This document shows positions 15,775 to 24,810 of a stretch of 64,000 bases of DNA, one piece after another. The position numbers and the translations under genes were made by a program. How positions within the stretch are numbered: position 1 is the stretch's first letter; each line of letters opens with the position of its first letter. This DNA comes from G965267425 sp965267425 (GTDB taxonomy: Bacteria; Bacteroidota; Bacteroidia; Flavobacteriales_E; Vicingaceae), in NCBI GenBank assembly GCA_965267425.1, contig OZ253959.1, positions 124,001 to 188,000 of the forward strand, written 5' to 3'. The notes beneath the pieces were generated by a model, which ran no database searches, was not told where the DNA came from, and was given only the letters and a program-made list of their open reading frames with translations.

Positions 15775-16413
15775 TCAAATAAGCACTCCTGGTCTGGTTT
15801 TTAATGCTTCTTTCCATTCGGGAGGGAGTCCAAAATTATCATCTACAAAACGGTTGTAATCATCCAGGGATTTGGCAGATAATAGGTTCATCATTTCATC
15901 ACTTGCATGATGGCTGATCATATAGGGTAATACGGTAAAAATCATTTGATCTCCACGGCATTGACAACAAACCTGAAATTCTTCCAAATCTTCAATCGAT
16001 TGACCACTAATCAAACATTTCTCCAACCATCCTTCAAAATGAGCACCATGGTCATTCATCATTTGTTCATGTCTTTCCTGCATTGAAATGTGTTGCTCAA
16101 AGTACTGCGCAATGCGGGCTGCAGATTCTGAAGAAAGACGCTGATTCATTTCATAAACGCATTCCATGCACATGGCATACTCAAAAATGGTATTGGTAAT
16201 GTTGAAACTTTGGTAATGCCGGAAAGCCTTTTCTATAATGTAATCCGATCCAGACTCGATAAGTTCTTTATCGCAATTGATGCAATGACGCATCGGAACC
16301 TTGTCGTTGGTGTCGTAAAAATAAGTTGGAATATCAATGGATGGAAGGTTATCTTCACTCATTTCGTAAATTCTAAATGCTAATTTACGTAAATAATAGG
16401 CAGTGATTGTCAA
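15775..16413 (-). CDS. hypothetical zinc-ribbon-like protein
   Basis: 212 aa, or 195 from an alternative ATG at 16362 (MSEDNLPS), which may be the true start. Three cysteine pairs are visible: CINCDKE at about 44-47, CMECVYE at about 83-86 and CCQCRGD at about 148-151, which suggests one or two bound zinc ions. The rest is helical and acidic. No family recognised and no signal peptide. It lies between two other single minus-strand genes, so context gives no clue. Confidence 0.6.
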   Translation of the reverse strand: MTITAYYLRKLAFRIYEMSEDNLPSIDIPTYFYDTNDKVPMRHCINCDKELIESGSDYIIEKAFRHYQSFNITNTIFEYAMCMECVYEMNQRLSSESAARIAQYFEQHISMQERHEQMMNDHGAHFEGWLEKCLISGQSIEDLEEFQVCCQCRGDQMIFTVLPYMISHHASDEMMNLLSAKSLDDYNRFVDDNFGLPPEWKEALKTRPGVLI

Positions 16414-16426
16414 CCAAAAATGGGAT

Positions 16427-17239
16427 TCACAACTTGATCACAAGCCCCAACGAAATTCGTAGTGATTTATCCGTATTTCTTCCCCATAACGCATAGTCTC
16501 CACCCAATGTCCAGCCCAATTTCTCGTTAAAGGTTCGATAATAAACGCCACCAATTTTCAGGTATCCTACCCCTAATTCACGGAAGGAATTGCTTCTTTT
16601 ATCGCCTTCTCCACGATAATCTTTTCCCTTGTCAGTATATTGAAAGTCAAGCCAACCATCAAAATAATAACCGTCAGCGGTCTTACCAACTTTTATGGCG
16701 GCAGGAAACGTGGATGGCACGGGGTCAGATTTAAATGTATATCCACTTTGAATAGCCACGAAAACTCCAGAACTAAAATGCAATTGCGCCAATCCACGTA
16801 CGTCTATGGTTGTATCCTGTTGACCAATGGCACTTCCGCCTTCAGTTTCATAGTCTGACAATGGCGCGCGCAAACCTGTAGCCACAAGAAAAGAAAACGT
16901 CTTGTCAGAAAATGTGGTGGTATACGGACGAATTTTTAAATAAACTGAACCATCCTGAAGCCCGGTTTCATCATTTAACTTAATGTATGGAATGTTTGCG
17001 GCGATATCCATCCAATTGGTTATTCCATGAGCAGCGTAAATGCTGCCAATGACTTTGTCCCTGCCCACTGAAATCTTATCCGTTCCCGCATAATATTTAT
17101 TCGACATTTCCATCGAAAACGTCAGTGCCAAATCTGTATTTCCTTTTCCTCGGGTAAAGCCATCAACCATGCCTTGACCCATCCCTATCATTGGAAACAC
17201 CATCAAAGCAAAGAGTACATATTTCATCAGGAAATTCAT
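16427..17239 (-). CDS. predicted outer-membrane beta-barrel protein
   Basis: 270 aa with signal peptide MNFLMKYVLFALMVFPMIGMGQG. The mature chain is made of alternating strands (NTDLALTFSME, GSVYLKIRPYTTTF, FSFLVATGLRAPL, SGVFVAIQSGYTF, GVGYLKIGGVYY) and ends SLRISLGLVIKL. It resembles transporter-like outer-membrane proteins of ~270 aa common in this phylum. Ligand unknown. Confidence 0.7.
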   Translation of the reverse strand: MNFLMKYVLFALMVFPMIGMGQGMVDGFTRGKGNTDLALTFSMEMSNKYYAGTDKISVGRDKVIGSIYAAHGITNWMDIAANIPYIKLNDETGLQDGSVYLKIRPYTTTFSDKTFSFLVATGLRAPLSDYETEGGSAIGQQDTTIDVRGLAQLHFSSGVFVAIQSGYTFKSDPVPSTFPAAIKVGKTADGYYFDGWLDFQYTDKGKDYRGEGDKRSNSFRELGVGYLKIGGVYYRTFNEKLGWTLGGDYALWGRNTDKSLRISLGLVIKL

Positions 17240-17332
17240 TTAAAATATGGTGCAAAGAAAGCTTTAAAAAATCAGATGATCCACAAATTGTAGACCAGAT
17301 TAAAGCGTACATTTAAATCCAAATTCCAGTGA

Positions 17333-17905
17333 ATGAAACAATTAATCAAATATTTTCTTCAGGGATTGTTGTATACGGTTCCTCTGACAATTACGGTTAT
17401 TCTAGTCTATCGATCAGTGACATTCGTAGATCAATTAATCCCAATGGATATTCCGGGACTGGGAATATTGCTCATTGTGGGGGTCATCACGTTGGCCGGG
17501 TATCTCGGGTCTTCATTATTGTCCTCGTCCCTTGGACTTTTTGTAAAGGACATAGAAGGGGTGCTGCTGAGAATTCCTTTGATTAAATTGATTTACACCG
17601 GAATAAAGGATTTAGTTTCTGCATTGACAGGTAGTAAAAAGACCTTTGATCAAGCTGTTTTGGTGCAAATCAATAAGACTGAAAATATTGAAAAAATTGG
17701 ATTCATAACCAAGAGTGATTTATCTGATTTGGGTGTTGGAAAGGAAAAGGTGGCAGTTTATTTCCCCTTTTCTTATGCCATTACGGGAGACTTGATGATT
17801 GTGCCCAGAGAGAATGTCAAACCGATAGACGCCAAACCTGCCGATGTAATGAAATTTGTGGTATCAGGAGGTGTGGCTCAATTTGGACAGAGAAACACCA
17901 AATGA
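17333..17905 (+). CDS. DUF502 family membrane protein
   Basis: 190 aa. Two TM segments lie in the first ~75 residues (LLYTVPLTITVILVYR and LGILLIVGVITLAGYL), followed by the DUF502 block LLRIPLIKLIYTGIKDL, KTFDQAVLV and FPFSYAITGDLMIVP. Molecular role unknown for the family. Its stop overlaps the start of the EamA gene by 4 nt (ATGA), so the two are translationally coupled. Confidence 0.85.
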   Translation: MKQLIKYFLQGLLYTVPLTITVILVYRSVTFVDQLIPMDIPGLGILLIVGVITLAGYLGSSLLSSSLGLFVKDIEGVLLRIPLIKLIYTGIKDLVSALTGSKKTFDQAVLVQINKTENIEKIGFITKSDLSDLGVGKEKVAVYFPFSYAITGDLMIVPRENVKPIDAKPADVMKFVVSGGVAQFGQRNTK

Positions 17906-18798
17906 AATCAGGTCGGATAAAAACGCATCTGCTGCTACACAGTGTTGTTCTCATATTTGGATTTACAGGAATTCTAGGCAAGCTGATTTCCATAACGTCT
18001 GAGGGCATAGTTTTTTATCGCATGGCCATTGGTGCTTTTGGTTTATTAATAACCATGTTATTGAGCAGAATTACGTTAAAGGCATCAAAACAAACCTTGA
18101 TTCAATATTTTTTGGTGGCATTGCTCATCGTTCTGCATTGGTATTGCTTTTTTGAATCCATAAAGCAATCCACCGTTTCCATAGCACTGGCAAGTTTGGC
18201 AAGCACATCCTTATTTATCTCACTTCTGGAGCCGCTCATCAACAGGAAGAAAATTCAATGGTTTGAAATGGGCCTTGGATTGTTGGTAATTGTTGGCCTG
18301 TTTATGATTTTCACGTATGAACTGAATTACACTTATGGCATTGTATTGGGGTTACTTGCTGCAATTTTTGCCGCGTTGTTTTCCATATTCAATAGTAGAC
18401 TGGTAGCGAAACATCCGGCAGAACAAATTTCATTTTATGAATTGTTCATGGGCGCTTTAATTTGTGCATTGTATATGATTAGCCTGGACCAACCAGAACT
18501 TGGATTCATTATTCCCAGTTTGAATGAATTGCTTTGGATCATTTTATTAGGAACAGTGGCAACGGCCTTTGCTTTTGTGTCCATCATTCGAATCTTAAAA
18601 ATTCTCAAGCCGTTTAGTGTAAGCCTCGCCATCAATATGGAACCATTGTATGGCATTCTTTTGGCCTATTTTATTTTTGGCGAAGATGAAAAAATGACAC
18701 CTGCCTTTTATGCCGGCACCATCATCATTGTAATTTCCATTTATCTGGATGTCTGGTATAGAAAATTTGTACTAGCCAAGTCGAAAGGCAGAAAGTGA
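17902..18798 (+). CDS. EamA (DMT) family transporter
   Basis: 298 aa with ten hydrophobic segments in two EamA halves, the pattern of drug/metabolite transporters. Recognisable parts are the N-terminal LIFGFTGILGKLI, the mid-repeat GLLLAAIFAALFSIFNSRL-like segment and the second-half SLAINMEPLYGILLAY, a typical EamA block. Probably exports a small metabolite across the inner membrane; substrate unknown. The 3' end overlaps the converging response-regulator gene by 27 nt. Confidence 0.85.
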   Translation: MKSGRIKTHLLLHSVVLIFGFTGILGKLISITSEGIVFYRMAIGAFGLLITMLLSRITLKASKQTLIQYFLVALLIVLHWYCFFESIKQSTVSIALASLASTSLFISLLEPLINRKKIQWFEMGLGLLVIVGLFMIFTYELNYTYGIVLGLLAAIFAALFSIFNSRLVAKHPAEQISFYELFMGALICALYMISLDQPELGFIIPSLNELLWIILLGTVATAFAFVSIIRILKILKPFSVSLAINMEPLYGILLAYFIFGEDEKMTPAFYAGTIIIVISIYLDVWYRKFVLAKSKGRK

Positions 18799-19530
18799 TT
18801 CCAGAAAATCCGACTTTTTCCTCCGCGACACTTCTACTTCAGCACCGTCGCTTAAGATGACATATCCGCCTTCTCCTTTCACATATTTTTTAATGTGATC
18901 CATATTTATCAAGGATGATCGATGCACACGGTAAAAATGGTCTTCAGAAAGTAACTCTTCAAATTCGCCAATGGGTTTGGACGCCATAATTTTTGTACCA
19001 TTTTCAAGATGAAAAACGGTATAACTTCCATCTGAATGACAACGAATGATGTTATTTATGCTTACAAATTCAAGGCCGTCAACATCGGGAATGGCAATTT
19101 TCTTATTCCCCTGATTTCCAAGATGAGTGAGGAGGTTCGTAAATTGTTTATCCAGGGAAGTGTCTTTTTTCTTTTTCTGATATCGATCAATGGCTTTGGC
19201 AAGATCTTGTTCATCAATTGGTTTCAACAAATAATCAATGGCGCTGAATTGAATGGCCTTTATGGCATAATGATCATAGGCTGTTGTGAAGATCACCTTA
19301 AAAGGAAGGTGTTCAAACTTGTTGAGTAAATCAAACCCATTAGCTGCAGGCATTTCTATATCTAAAAATACCAAATCTGGTGTATGACTTTCAATTGCAG
19401 TATAGGCCTCTTCGGCAGATTCGCACAATTGACAAACCTCTAAATCAGCATGATTTTTTTGCAACATGTGATTCAAGGACTCTCTGCCGCCCATTTCATC
19501 ATCAACAATAATCACTTTCGTCTTGTTCAT
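18772..19530 (-). CDS. LytTR family response regulator
   Basis: 252 aa. A receiver domain (1-~120) has the acidic pair DD near residue 10, the phosphoacceptor Asp in VFLDIEMP at about 57 and the conserved Lys in LLKPID. A LytTR DNA-binding domain (~150-250) includes RVHRSSLINMDHI. Its start overlaps the stop of the sensor kinase by 1 nt (TAATG), so the pair is one operon and surely one two-component system. Confidence 0.93.
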   Translation of the reverse strand: MNKTKVIIVDDEMGGRESLNHMLQKNHADLEVCQLCESAEEAYTAIESHTPDLVFLDIEMPAANGFDLLNKFEHLPFKVIFTTAYDHYAIKAIQFSAIDYLLKPIDEQDLAKAIDRYQKKKKDTSLDKQFTNLLTHLGNQGNKKIAIPDVDGLEFVSINNIIRCHSDGSYTVFHLENGTKIMASKPIGEFEELLSEDHFYRVHRSSLINMDHIKKYVKGEGGYVILSDGAEVEVSRRKKSDFLESLSAFRLG

Positions 19531-21728
19531 TATTCATTTGAATTATAAGGGATAAATATGGAGACTTTGGTGCCCAATGCAACATTGTCATCATTCTTTA
19601 AATCTTCCACTTTAACACTTAAGTTACTATTGTAGGCGGTGTTGATTATTTTCAGTCTTTCCTGGGTTATATTCATTGCCTTGGAATCATGCTTTTGCTT
19701 TTTCTTGTTGATGATTACTGCAGCATCTCTGCCAATACCATCGTCTTCCACTACACAAATCATATGGGTTCCATTCAGAGCCAGGTTGACCTTCAAATGA
19801 CCTTTGTCTTTTTTGTGTGACAATCCGTGCCAAATGGCATTCTCAACATAAGGCTGAATCAGCATTGCAGGAATGGTGTCATATTTCGGATCGATGTTCG
19901 GATCTATGGTAATCTCGGTTTCAAACGAATGATTAAGTCGTACAGCTTCCAATTCCAAATACAATGACAACGCTTCCATCTCGTCAGCAATCAGAATTTC
20001 TTTTTTCTTTGAATTTTCAAGAATGCTTCTCACCAATTTGGAAAATTTCGAAAGGTATTGCGCAGCTTTTTCACTGTTGTTGTGATTGATAAAATACTGA
20101 ATGGAATTGAGCGTGTTAAACATGAAATGAGGATTCATCTGTGCTCTCAATGCCTGCAATTCTGACGTGAGAACCCGCTTGTTCATTTCAGCTTCAAAAG
20201 CCAACCTCCTGCTTCGTTGCCTTCCCACATAAAAGTAGGTAAGAATCACTGCTGAAAACACAATCGCAAATATGAGCGCATAAAACCACCATGCGGTCCA
20301 AAACGGAGCATTAACAATGACGTTCACCTTGGCTGGCGAAATACTCCAGACACCTTCATCCGTCATCGCCACCACTTCAAACACATATTCTCCCGGTGGA
20401 ATAAGCACCCAATCTGTAAATGTATTGGTGGTGAAATTCCATTCGTCATCATAACCTTTCAACCGATATTTGTATTGCATATTCCCTGGCTTATTCTCCA
20501 CCAACCCAGCATAACTAATTTTAAGGGTGTTCTCAAAATGCGCTAGATTGTACAAGTCTTGAATGCTTGTGTCTATGCTGTTAATAGCCACTCCGGTAAT
20601 GTGTATTTCCGGATAAGATTCATTGAGGATTATCAATGGCGCAGGTCTATCAGATGAAAGTTTGACCGGTTCGGAAGTGTCATCAATGCCGGTAGTTGAA
20701 ACGGATTTTGCCGGAGAATAAACCACGGGGGCTGAGTATTCAAAATCTTCCGGTGCAGAAGTTCCCAGAACGTACACGCCATCCTTCGAAGTGCCAAACC
20801 ACAATGTCCCGTTTTTATCTTGCGTGATGGATGTTATGTTTTTGGATGCCAGGTATTTACTTGCATTATTTTCATTGAACTCCTGACTCAAATAGCAGGT
20901 TACGCCATTATTTAAAAGACTGACCCAAATCTTACCTTGGTTGTCCAGGAATACAGAAGAAATGGGCTGCTCCATAAATTTTCTGGAGATCACTCCGGAA
21001 CTGTCAAAAATGACGATTTCGTGATTTTTAGCAAATCCATAAACCTGTTTATTAATGGAGATAAAAGAACTTCTGGACATACCGGAGCTGTCTGAAAGCA
21101 AGATTTCGTAAGGCGCAGACTTCAGCGGCGCTACATACATTCGGTTGTTTGGTGGAAATTGTTGATTACTTCCACAAATGAATTTCCCAGAATTGATTTC
21201 CACCATGAACGTGGTGTATGGCTCTTCCAGATCCTCAAGAACACTCACCACCTTATTGTCAGAGAAACGATACAAACCACCGCCAATTACAGTAGATACA
21301 TATACTGCATTTTCTGCAGAAATGAGCAACTGATTCACCAGTCGATTCCCTAATTCTGATTGTAAATTTTGGGGCAAATTGAAAGCGGAAATACCATCTT
21401 TTACCACTTGGTATATTTCGCCTTTGGATGTTGAAAACCAAATGTTCTGTTGCTTGTCTTCCGTAATATGTGTTACATTTTCGATTCTTCGCCCGTCAAC
21501 GCGCCTGAATTTTTTGAATTCACCCTTGCTGTATTTTCCCAATCCTGATTTTGAACCTATCCAAACATTTCCTTTTGAATCCGTATGTAGCGAAATAATA
21601 TTATTTCCTACTAATCCATTCCTGCTGGTGTACTGCTTGAAGAATGGTTTTTGAGCCTGGATATTCGTACTTCCAAGAAAGCAGATCCACAACATAAAAA
21701 GTATATGATAGGCTCGGATGTTCACCAA
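19530..21728 (-). CDS. propeller-type sensor histidine kinase (LytS/YesM-like)
   Basis: 732 aa. Signal peptide, then periplasmic two-component-regulator propeller repeats (GNVWIGSKSGLGKY, QNIWFSTSKGEIY, GTLWFGTSKDGVYVL), a Y_Y_Y-like domain (MQYKYRLKGYDDEWNFT), a TM helix at about 485-507, and a His_kinase domain with MNPHFMFNTLNS (His at about 530), an HATPase region VENAIWHGL and EDDGIGRD. There is no fused receiver. It phosphorylates the LytTR regulator encoded downstream. The signal sensed is unknown. Confidence 0.92.
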   Translation of the reverse strand: MVNIRAYHILFMLWICFLGSTNIQAQKPFFKQYTSRNGLVGNNIISLHTDSKGNVWIGSKSGLGKYSKGEFKKFRRVDGRRIENVTHITEDKQQNIWFSTSKGEIYQVVKDGISAFNLPQNLQSELGNRLVNQLLISAENAVYVSTVIGGGLYRFSDNKVVSVLEDLEEPYTTFMVEINSGKFICGSNQQFPPNNRMYVAPLKSAPYEILLSDSSGMSRSSFISINKQVYGFAKNHEIVIFDSSGVISRKFMEQPISSVFLDNQGKIWVSLLNNGVTCYLSQEFNENNASKYLASKNITSITQDKNGTLWFGTSKDGVYVLGTSAPEDFEYSAPVVYSPAKSVSTTGIDDTSEPVKLSSDRPAPLIILNESYPEIHITGVAINSIDTSIQDLYNLAHFENTLKISYAGLVENKPGNMQYKYRLKGYDDEWNFTTNTFTDWVLIPPGEYVFEVVAMTDEGVWSISPAKVNVIVNAPFWTAWWFYALIFAIVFSAVILTYFYVGRQRSRRLAFEAEMNKRVLTSELQALRAQMNPHFMFNTLNSIQYFINHNNSEKAAQYLSKFSKLVRSILENSKKKEILIADEMEALSLYLELEAVRLNHSFETEITIDPNIDPKYDTIPAMLIQPYVENAIWHGLSHKKDKGHLKVNLALNGTHMICVVEDDGIGRDAAVIINKKKQKHDSKAMNITQERLKIINTAYNSNLSVKVEDLKNDDNVALGTKVSIFIPYNSNE

Positions 21729-21829
21729 TTATTCGGTTCTAATCGTTTGAAAATAAAAGATAAGCATTACAATTCAAACAGATCTTAGTTTCATTTCATG
21801 AGCGGAACCCTGGCGGAAATAAGCGGGAA

Positions 21830-22879
21830 TCAAGATTCTTCAGAAAAACTATTCCAACCCTGGGCTGTTAATGGAATGGATTGTTCATCCGTTGTGATCA
21901 AATTTGTGCCTGAACCTTTGTCAGTAATATGTCCGATGGTGGCAATTTCTTTTATGGATTCAATTTTTTTGTAATCATCCATACTCACCGTGAACAACAA
22001 CTCGTAATCCTCCCCACCGTTTAATGCCGCAACCAATGGGCTCATGTTAAATTCTTCAGCAGTGGAAACCGTTACAGGATCAATGGGAATTTTGTTCTCA
22101 TAAATGGAACACCCTACATCAGATTGCTTGCAGATGTGCATGATTTCACTGGATAAACCATCGGAAACATCTATCATAGAAGTGGGAATAATGTCATGAG
22201 ATTGTAACAAATCAATGATGTCCTTTCTGGCTTCCGGTTTCAATTGCCTTTCCAACACATAGTCATGATTGGACAAATCCGGTTGTATTTTTGGGTTTTC
22301 TAGAAAGATTTTCTTTTCTCTTTCCAACAACTGCAACCCCATATAGGCTCCTCCTAAATCTCCCGAAACACAAACCAGGTCATTCACTTTTGCACCGTTA
22401 CGATAAGCAATGTGATTAGCATCCTGATGTCCTAACATTGTAATGTTTATGACCATTCCCGTAGTTGAACTGGTGGTATCTCCACCAATCAATTCTACCC
22501 CATAGATGGAACACGCCAGGTTCATGCCTTCGTAAAGTGCCTCAAGGGATTCAACAGACAGATGATTGGTAACGGCAACCGAAACAACGAATTGCGAAGG
22601 TGATGCATTCATGGCATATATATCGCTGAGATTACTGATCACTGCCTTGTATCCAAGATGTTTCATTGGAGTATAACTCAGATCGAAATGGACTCCTTCA
22701 ATCAACATATCTGTGGTAACCAACGTAGGTTCATTTTTTGCAGCTATCACCGCCGCATCATCACCTATTCCTCGTATTACCTTATCTTTGTCGTGCTGGA
22801 CCTGACTGGTCAAATGATCGATCAACCCAAATTCTCCGTACTCTTTAATTTCCGTTAGTGAACCTTCCTGATTTTCCAT
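21830..22879 (-). CDS. thiL: thiamine-monophosphate kinase ThiL
   Basis: 349 aa. AIR-synthase-like fold with IGDDAAVI, VTTDMLIEGVHFDL, GYKAVISNLSDIYAMNA, the GGDTTSS metal/phosphate site and NGGEDYELLFTV. It phosphorylates thiamine monophosphate to thiamine diphosphate, the last step of cofactor synthesis. Other thi genes are not in the window. Divergent from the suf operon. The -7 box sits 4 nt before the ATG, so the message may be leaderless. Confidence 0.93.
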   Translation of the reverse strand: MENQEGSLTEIKEYGEFGLIDHLTSQVQHDKDKVIRGIGDDAAVIAAKNEPTLVTTDMLIEGVHFDLSYTPMKHLGYKAVISNLSDIYAMNASPSQFVVSVAVTNHLSVESLEALYEGMNLACSIYGVELIGGDTTSSTTGMVINITMLGHQDANHIAYRNGAKVNDLVCVSGDLGGAYMGLQLLEREKKIFLENPKIQPDLSNHDYVLERQLKPEARKDIIDLLQSHDIIPTSMIDVSDGLSSEIMHICKQSDVGCSIYENKIPIDPVTVSTAEEFNMSPLVAALNGGEDYELLFTVSMDDYKKIESIKEIATIGHITDKGSGTNLITTDEQSIPLTAQGWNSFSEES

Positions 22880-22883
22880 GGGT

Positions 22884-22891
22884 CAAAGGTA
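22884..22891 (-). promoter_or_regulatory. thiL promoter -7 element (TACCTTTG)
   Basis: Perfect TAnnTTTG on the minus strand ending 4 nt before the thiL ATG. Transcription would start at or next to the start codon. A TTG lies 25 nt further upstream, slightly beyond the usual 17-23. Confidence 0.45.
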
Positions 22892-22957
22892 GAGATTTCG
22901 CGATATAAGACGATTGCAAAAAATTGAATAAATACCCATTTTTAGGTATTTTTGCTG

Positions 22958-22991
22958 TACATTTGTCGTGTTATTTAGAATTATTCTAAAT
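22958..22991 (+). promoter_or_regulatory. suf operon promoter with Fur-family-like palindrome
   Basis: TACATTTG at 22958-22965 is a perfect -7 element. From 22973 to 22991 lies a perfect 9-1-9 palindrome, ATTTAGAAT-T-ATTCTAAAT, whose core TTAGAATTATTCTAA has the 7-1-7 shape and AATnATT centre of Fur, PerR and Zur boxes. It would cover the start of transcription of the Fe-S assembly operon, so repression by a metal- or peroxide-sensing Fur-family protein is likely. Confidence 0.6.
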
Positions 22992-23017
22992 AGCGGATAT
23001 TGCAAAACGAAGATGTT

Positions 23018-23344
23018 ATGATAAAGATCAACGACAGTGCCAAGGCCAAAATTAATCAATTGATGGCGGAACAGGCATCGGGAGAAGAATCTTTCGTACG
23101 TGTAGGTGTCAAAAGTGGAGGGTGTTCTGGGTTATTGTATCAATTGGATTTTGACAATGAGATGAAGGAAAACGACAAGATGTTGGAAGACAATGACGTA
23201 AAGATAGTGGTGGATAAGCAAAGCGTACTTTATCTCGTAGGAACGGAATTGGATTATTCCGGAGGACTAAATGGAAAAGGATTTGTTTTCATCAACCCCA
23301 ATGCTTCTCGTACTTGTGGTTGTGGAGAGAGTTTCTCACTTTAA
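23018..23344 (+). CDS. HesB/IscA/SufA-like Fe-S carrier
   Basis: 108 aa from the ATG at 23018 (MIKINDSAKAKINQLM); a TTG further upstream is less likely. A-type carrier features: VGVKSGGCSGLLYQLDF with the first conserved Cys and the C-terminal TCGCGESFSL with the C-x-C pair. It receives Fe-S clusters from the SufBCD scaffold and passes them to target proteins. First gene of the suf operon, 11 nt before sufB. Confidence 0.92.
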   Translation: MIKINDSAKAKINQLMAEQASGEESFVRVGVKSGGCSGLLYQLDFDNEMKENDKMLEDNDVKIVVDKQSVLYLVGTELDYSGGLNGKGFVFINPNASRTCGCGESFSL

Positions 23345-23355
23345 TACTGTGAAGA

Positions 23356-24798
23356 TTGACGAACGAGGATGAAATATTAAAAGATGTTACTACCTCCGAA
23401 TACAAGTACGGATTTGTAACAGACATTGAGTCGGATAAGTTGGAAAAAGGCCTGAATGAAGAGGTCATTCGAAAGATTTCCAGCAAAAAAAATGAGCCCG
23501 AATGGCTTTTGGAATGGCGGCTGAAGGCTTTCAGACATTGGCTGACCATGGAGGAACCGGAATGGGCGCATGTTTCATATGAAAAGCCCGACTTTCAAGA
23601 CATCATATATTATGCTGCCCCAAAGCAGAAAAAAAGCTTAGACAGCTTGGATGAAGTTGATCCGGAATTACTAAAAACCTTTGACAAGCTTGGGATTTCT
23701 ATTGAGGAACAAAAACGACTTAGTGGAGTGGCCGTGGATGTGGTAGTTGATAGTGTTTCCGTGAAAACAAGTTTTACCGAGAAGCTCAAAGAGTTGGGAA
23801 TTATTTTCTGTTCATTCAGCGAGGCGGTGCAGGAATATCCGGATTTGGTGAAAAAATACATCGGAACGGTTGTTCCTTCAACGGATAACTTTTACGCCGC
23901 TTTGAATTCCGCAGTGTTTTCAGATGGTTCCTTTTGCTATATCCCTAAAGGAGTGCGTTGCCCCATGGAGTTGTCAACGTATTTTCGAATCAATGAAGCC
24001 AATACAGGACAATTTGAACGAACATTGGTAGTTGCTGATGAAGGCAGTTACGTCAGTTACTTGGAGGGTTGTACAGCCCCAATGCGAGATGAAAACCAAT
24101 TGCATGCTGCTGTAGTTGAACTCATCGCGTTGGATGATGCGGAAATAAAATATTCTACAGTACAAAACTGGTATCCCGGAGATGCCAATGGAAATGGAGG
24201 AATCTTCAATTTTGTCACCAAAAGAGGTGTGTGTGGTAACCGTTCGAAAATATCATGGACACAGGTAGAAACAGGTTCTGCAGTAACATGGAAGTATCCT
24301 TCATGTATTTTGAAAGGAAATGAATCCATTGGAGAATTCTATTCTGTGGCGGTTACCAATAATCATCAGCAAGCGGATACGGGTACCAAAATGATTCACT
24401 TGGGAAAAAATACGCGCAGTACCATCATTTCAAAAGGGATCTCGGCAGGCGTAAGCAACAATTCGTATCGCGGATTGGTCAATATCAATAAGAAAGCCAT
24501 TAATTCAAGAAACTTTACGCAATGTGATTCGCTATTGATGGGAGATAAGTGTGGCGCACATACCTTCCCATACATTGAAGTAAAAAATAGTTCATCGAGA
24601 GTTGAACATGAGGCCACCACCTCTAAAATTGGTGAGGATCAATTGTTTTATTGCAACCAAAGGGGAATAGATACCGAAAAAGCTATTGGCTTAATTGTGA
24701 ATGGATATTGCAAAGAAGTGCTCAACAAATTGCCAATGGAATTTGCAGTAGAAGCTAAAAAATTATTAGAAATCAGCCTCGAAGGGAGTGTTGGGTAA
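23356..24798 (+). CDS. sufB: Fe-S cluster assembly protein SufB
   Basis: 480 aa, full length. Typical SufB start (VTTSEYKYGFVTDIES) and core (YIPKGVRCPMELSTYFRIN, SYVSYLEGCTAPMRD, QNWYPGD, TKRGVCG). The C-terminal part has RVEHEATTSKIGEDQLFYCNQRG. No ATG is available near the N-terminus, so the TTG at 23356 (MTNEDEILKDV) is the likely start. Forms the SufBC2D scaffold on which clusters are built. Confidence 0.96.
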   Translation: MTNEDEILKDVTTSEYKYGFVTDIESDKLEKGLNEEVIRKISSKKNEPEWLLEWRLKAFRHWLTMEEPEWAHVSYEKPDFQDIIYYAAPKQKKSLDSLDEVDPELLKTFDKLGISIEEQKRLSGVAVDVVVDSVSVKTSFTEKLKELGIIFCSFSEAVQEYPDLVKKYIGTVVPSTDNFYAALNSAVFSDGSFCYIPKGVRCPMELSTYFRINEANTGQFERTLVVADEGSYVSYLEGCTAPMRDENQLHAAVVELIALDDAEIKYSTVQNWYPGDANGNGGIFNFVTKRGVCGNRSKISWTQVETGSAVTWKYPSCILKGNESIGEFYSVAVTNNHQQADTGTKMIHLGKNTRSTIISKGISAGVSNNSYRGLVNINKKAINSRNFTQCDSLLMGDKCGAHTFPYIEVKNSSSRVEHEATTSKIGEDQLFYCNQRGIDTEKAIGLIVNGYCKEVLNKLPMEFAVEAKKLLEISLEGSVG

Positions 24799-24810
24799 CT
24801 TGTGAATGTT

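Noticed and set aside
22880..23017. TPP riboswitch upstream of thiL
   Set aside because: No THI-box motif such as CTGAGA is present, and the -7 element leaves no room for a leader.
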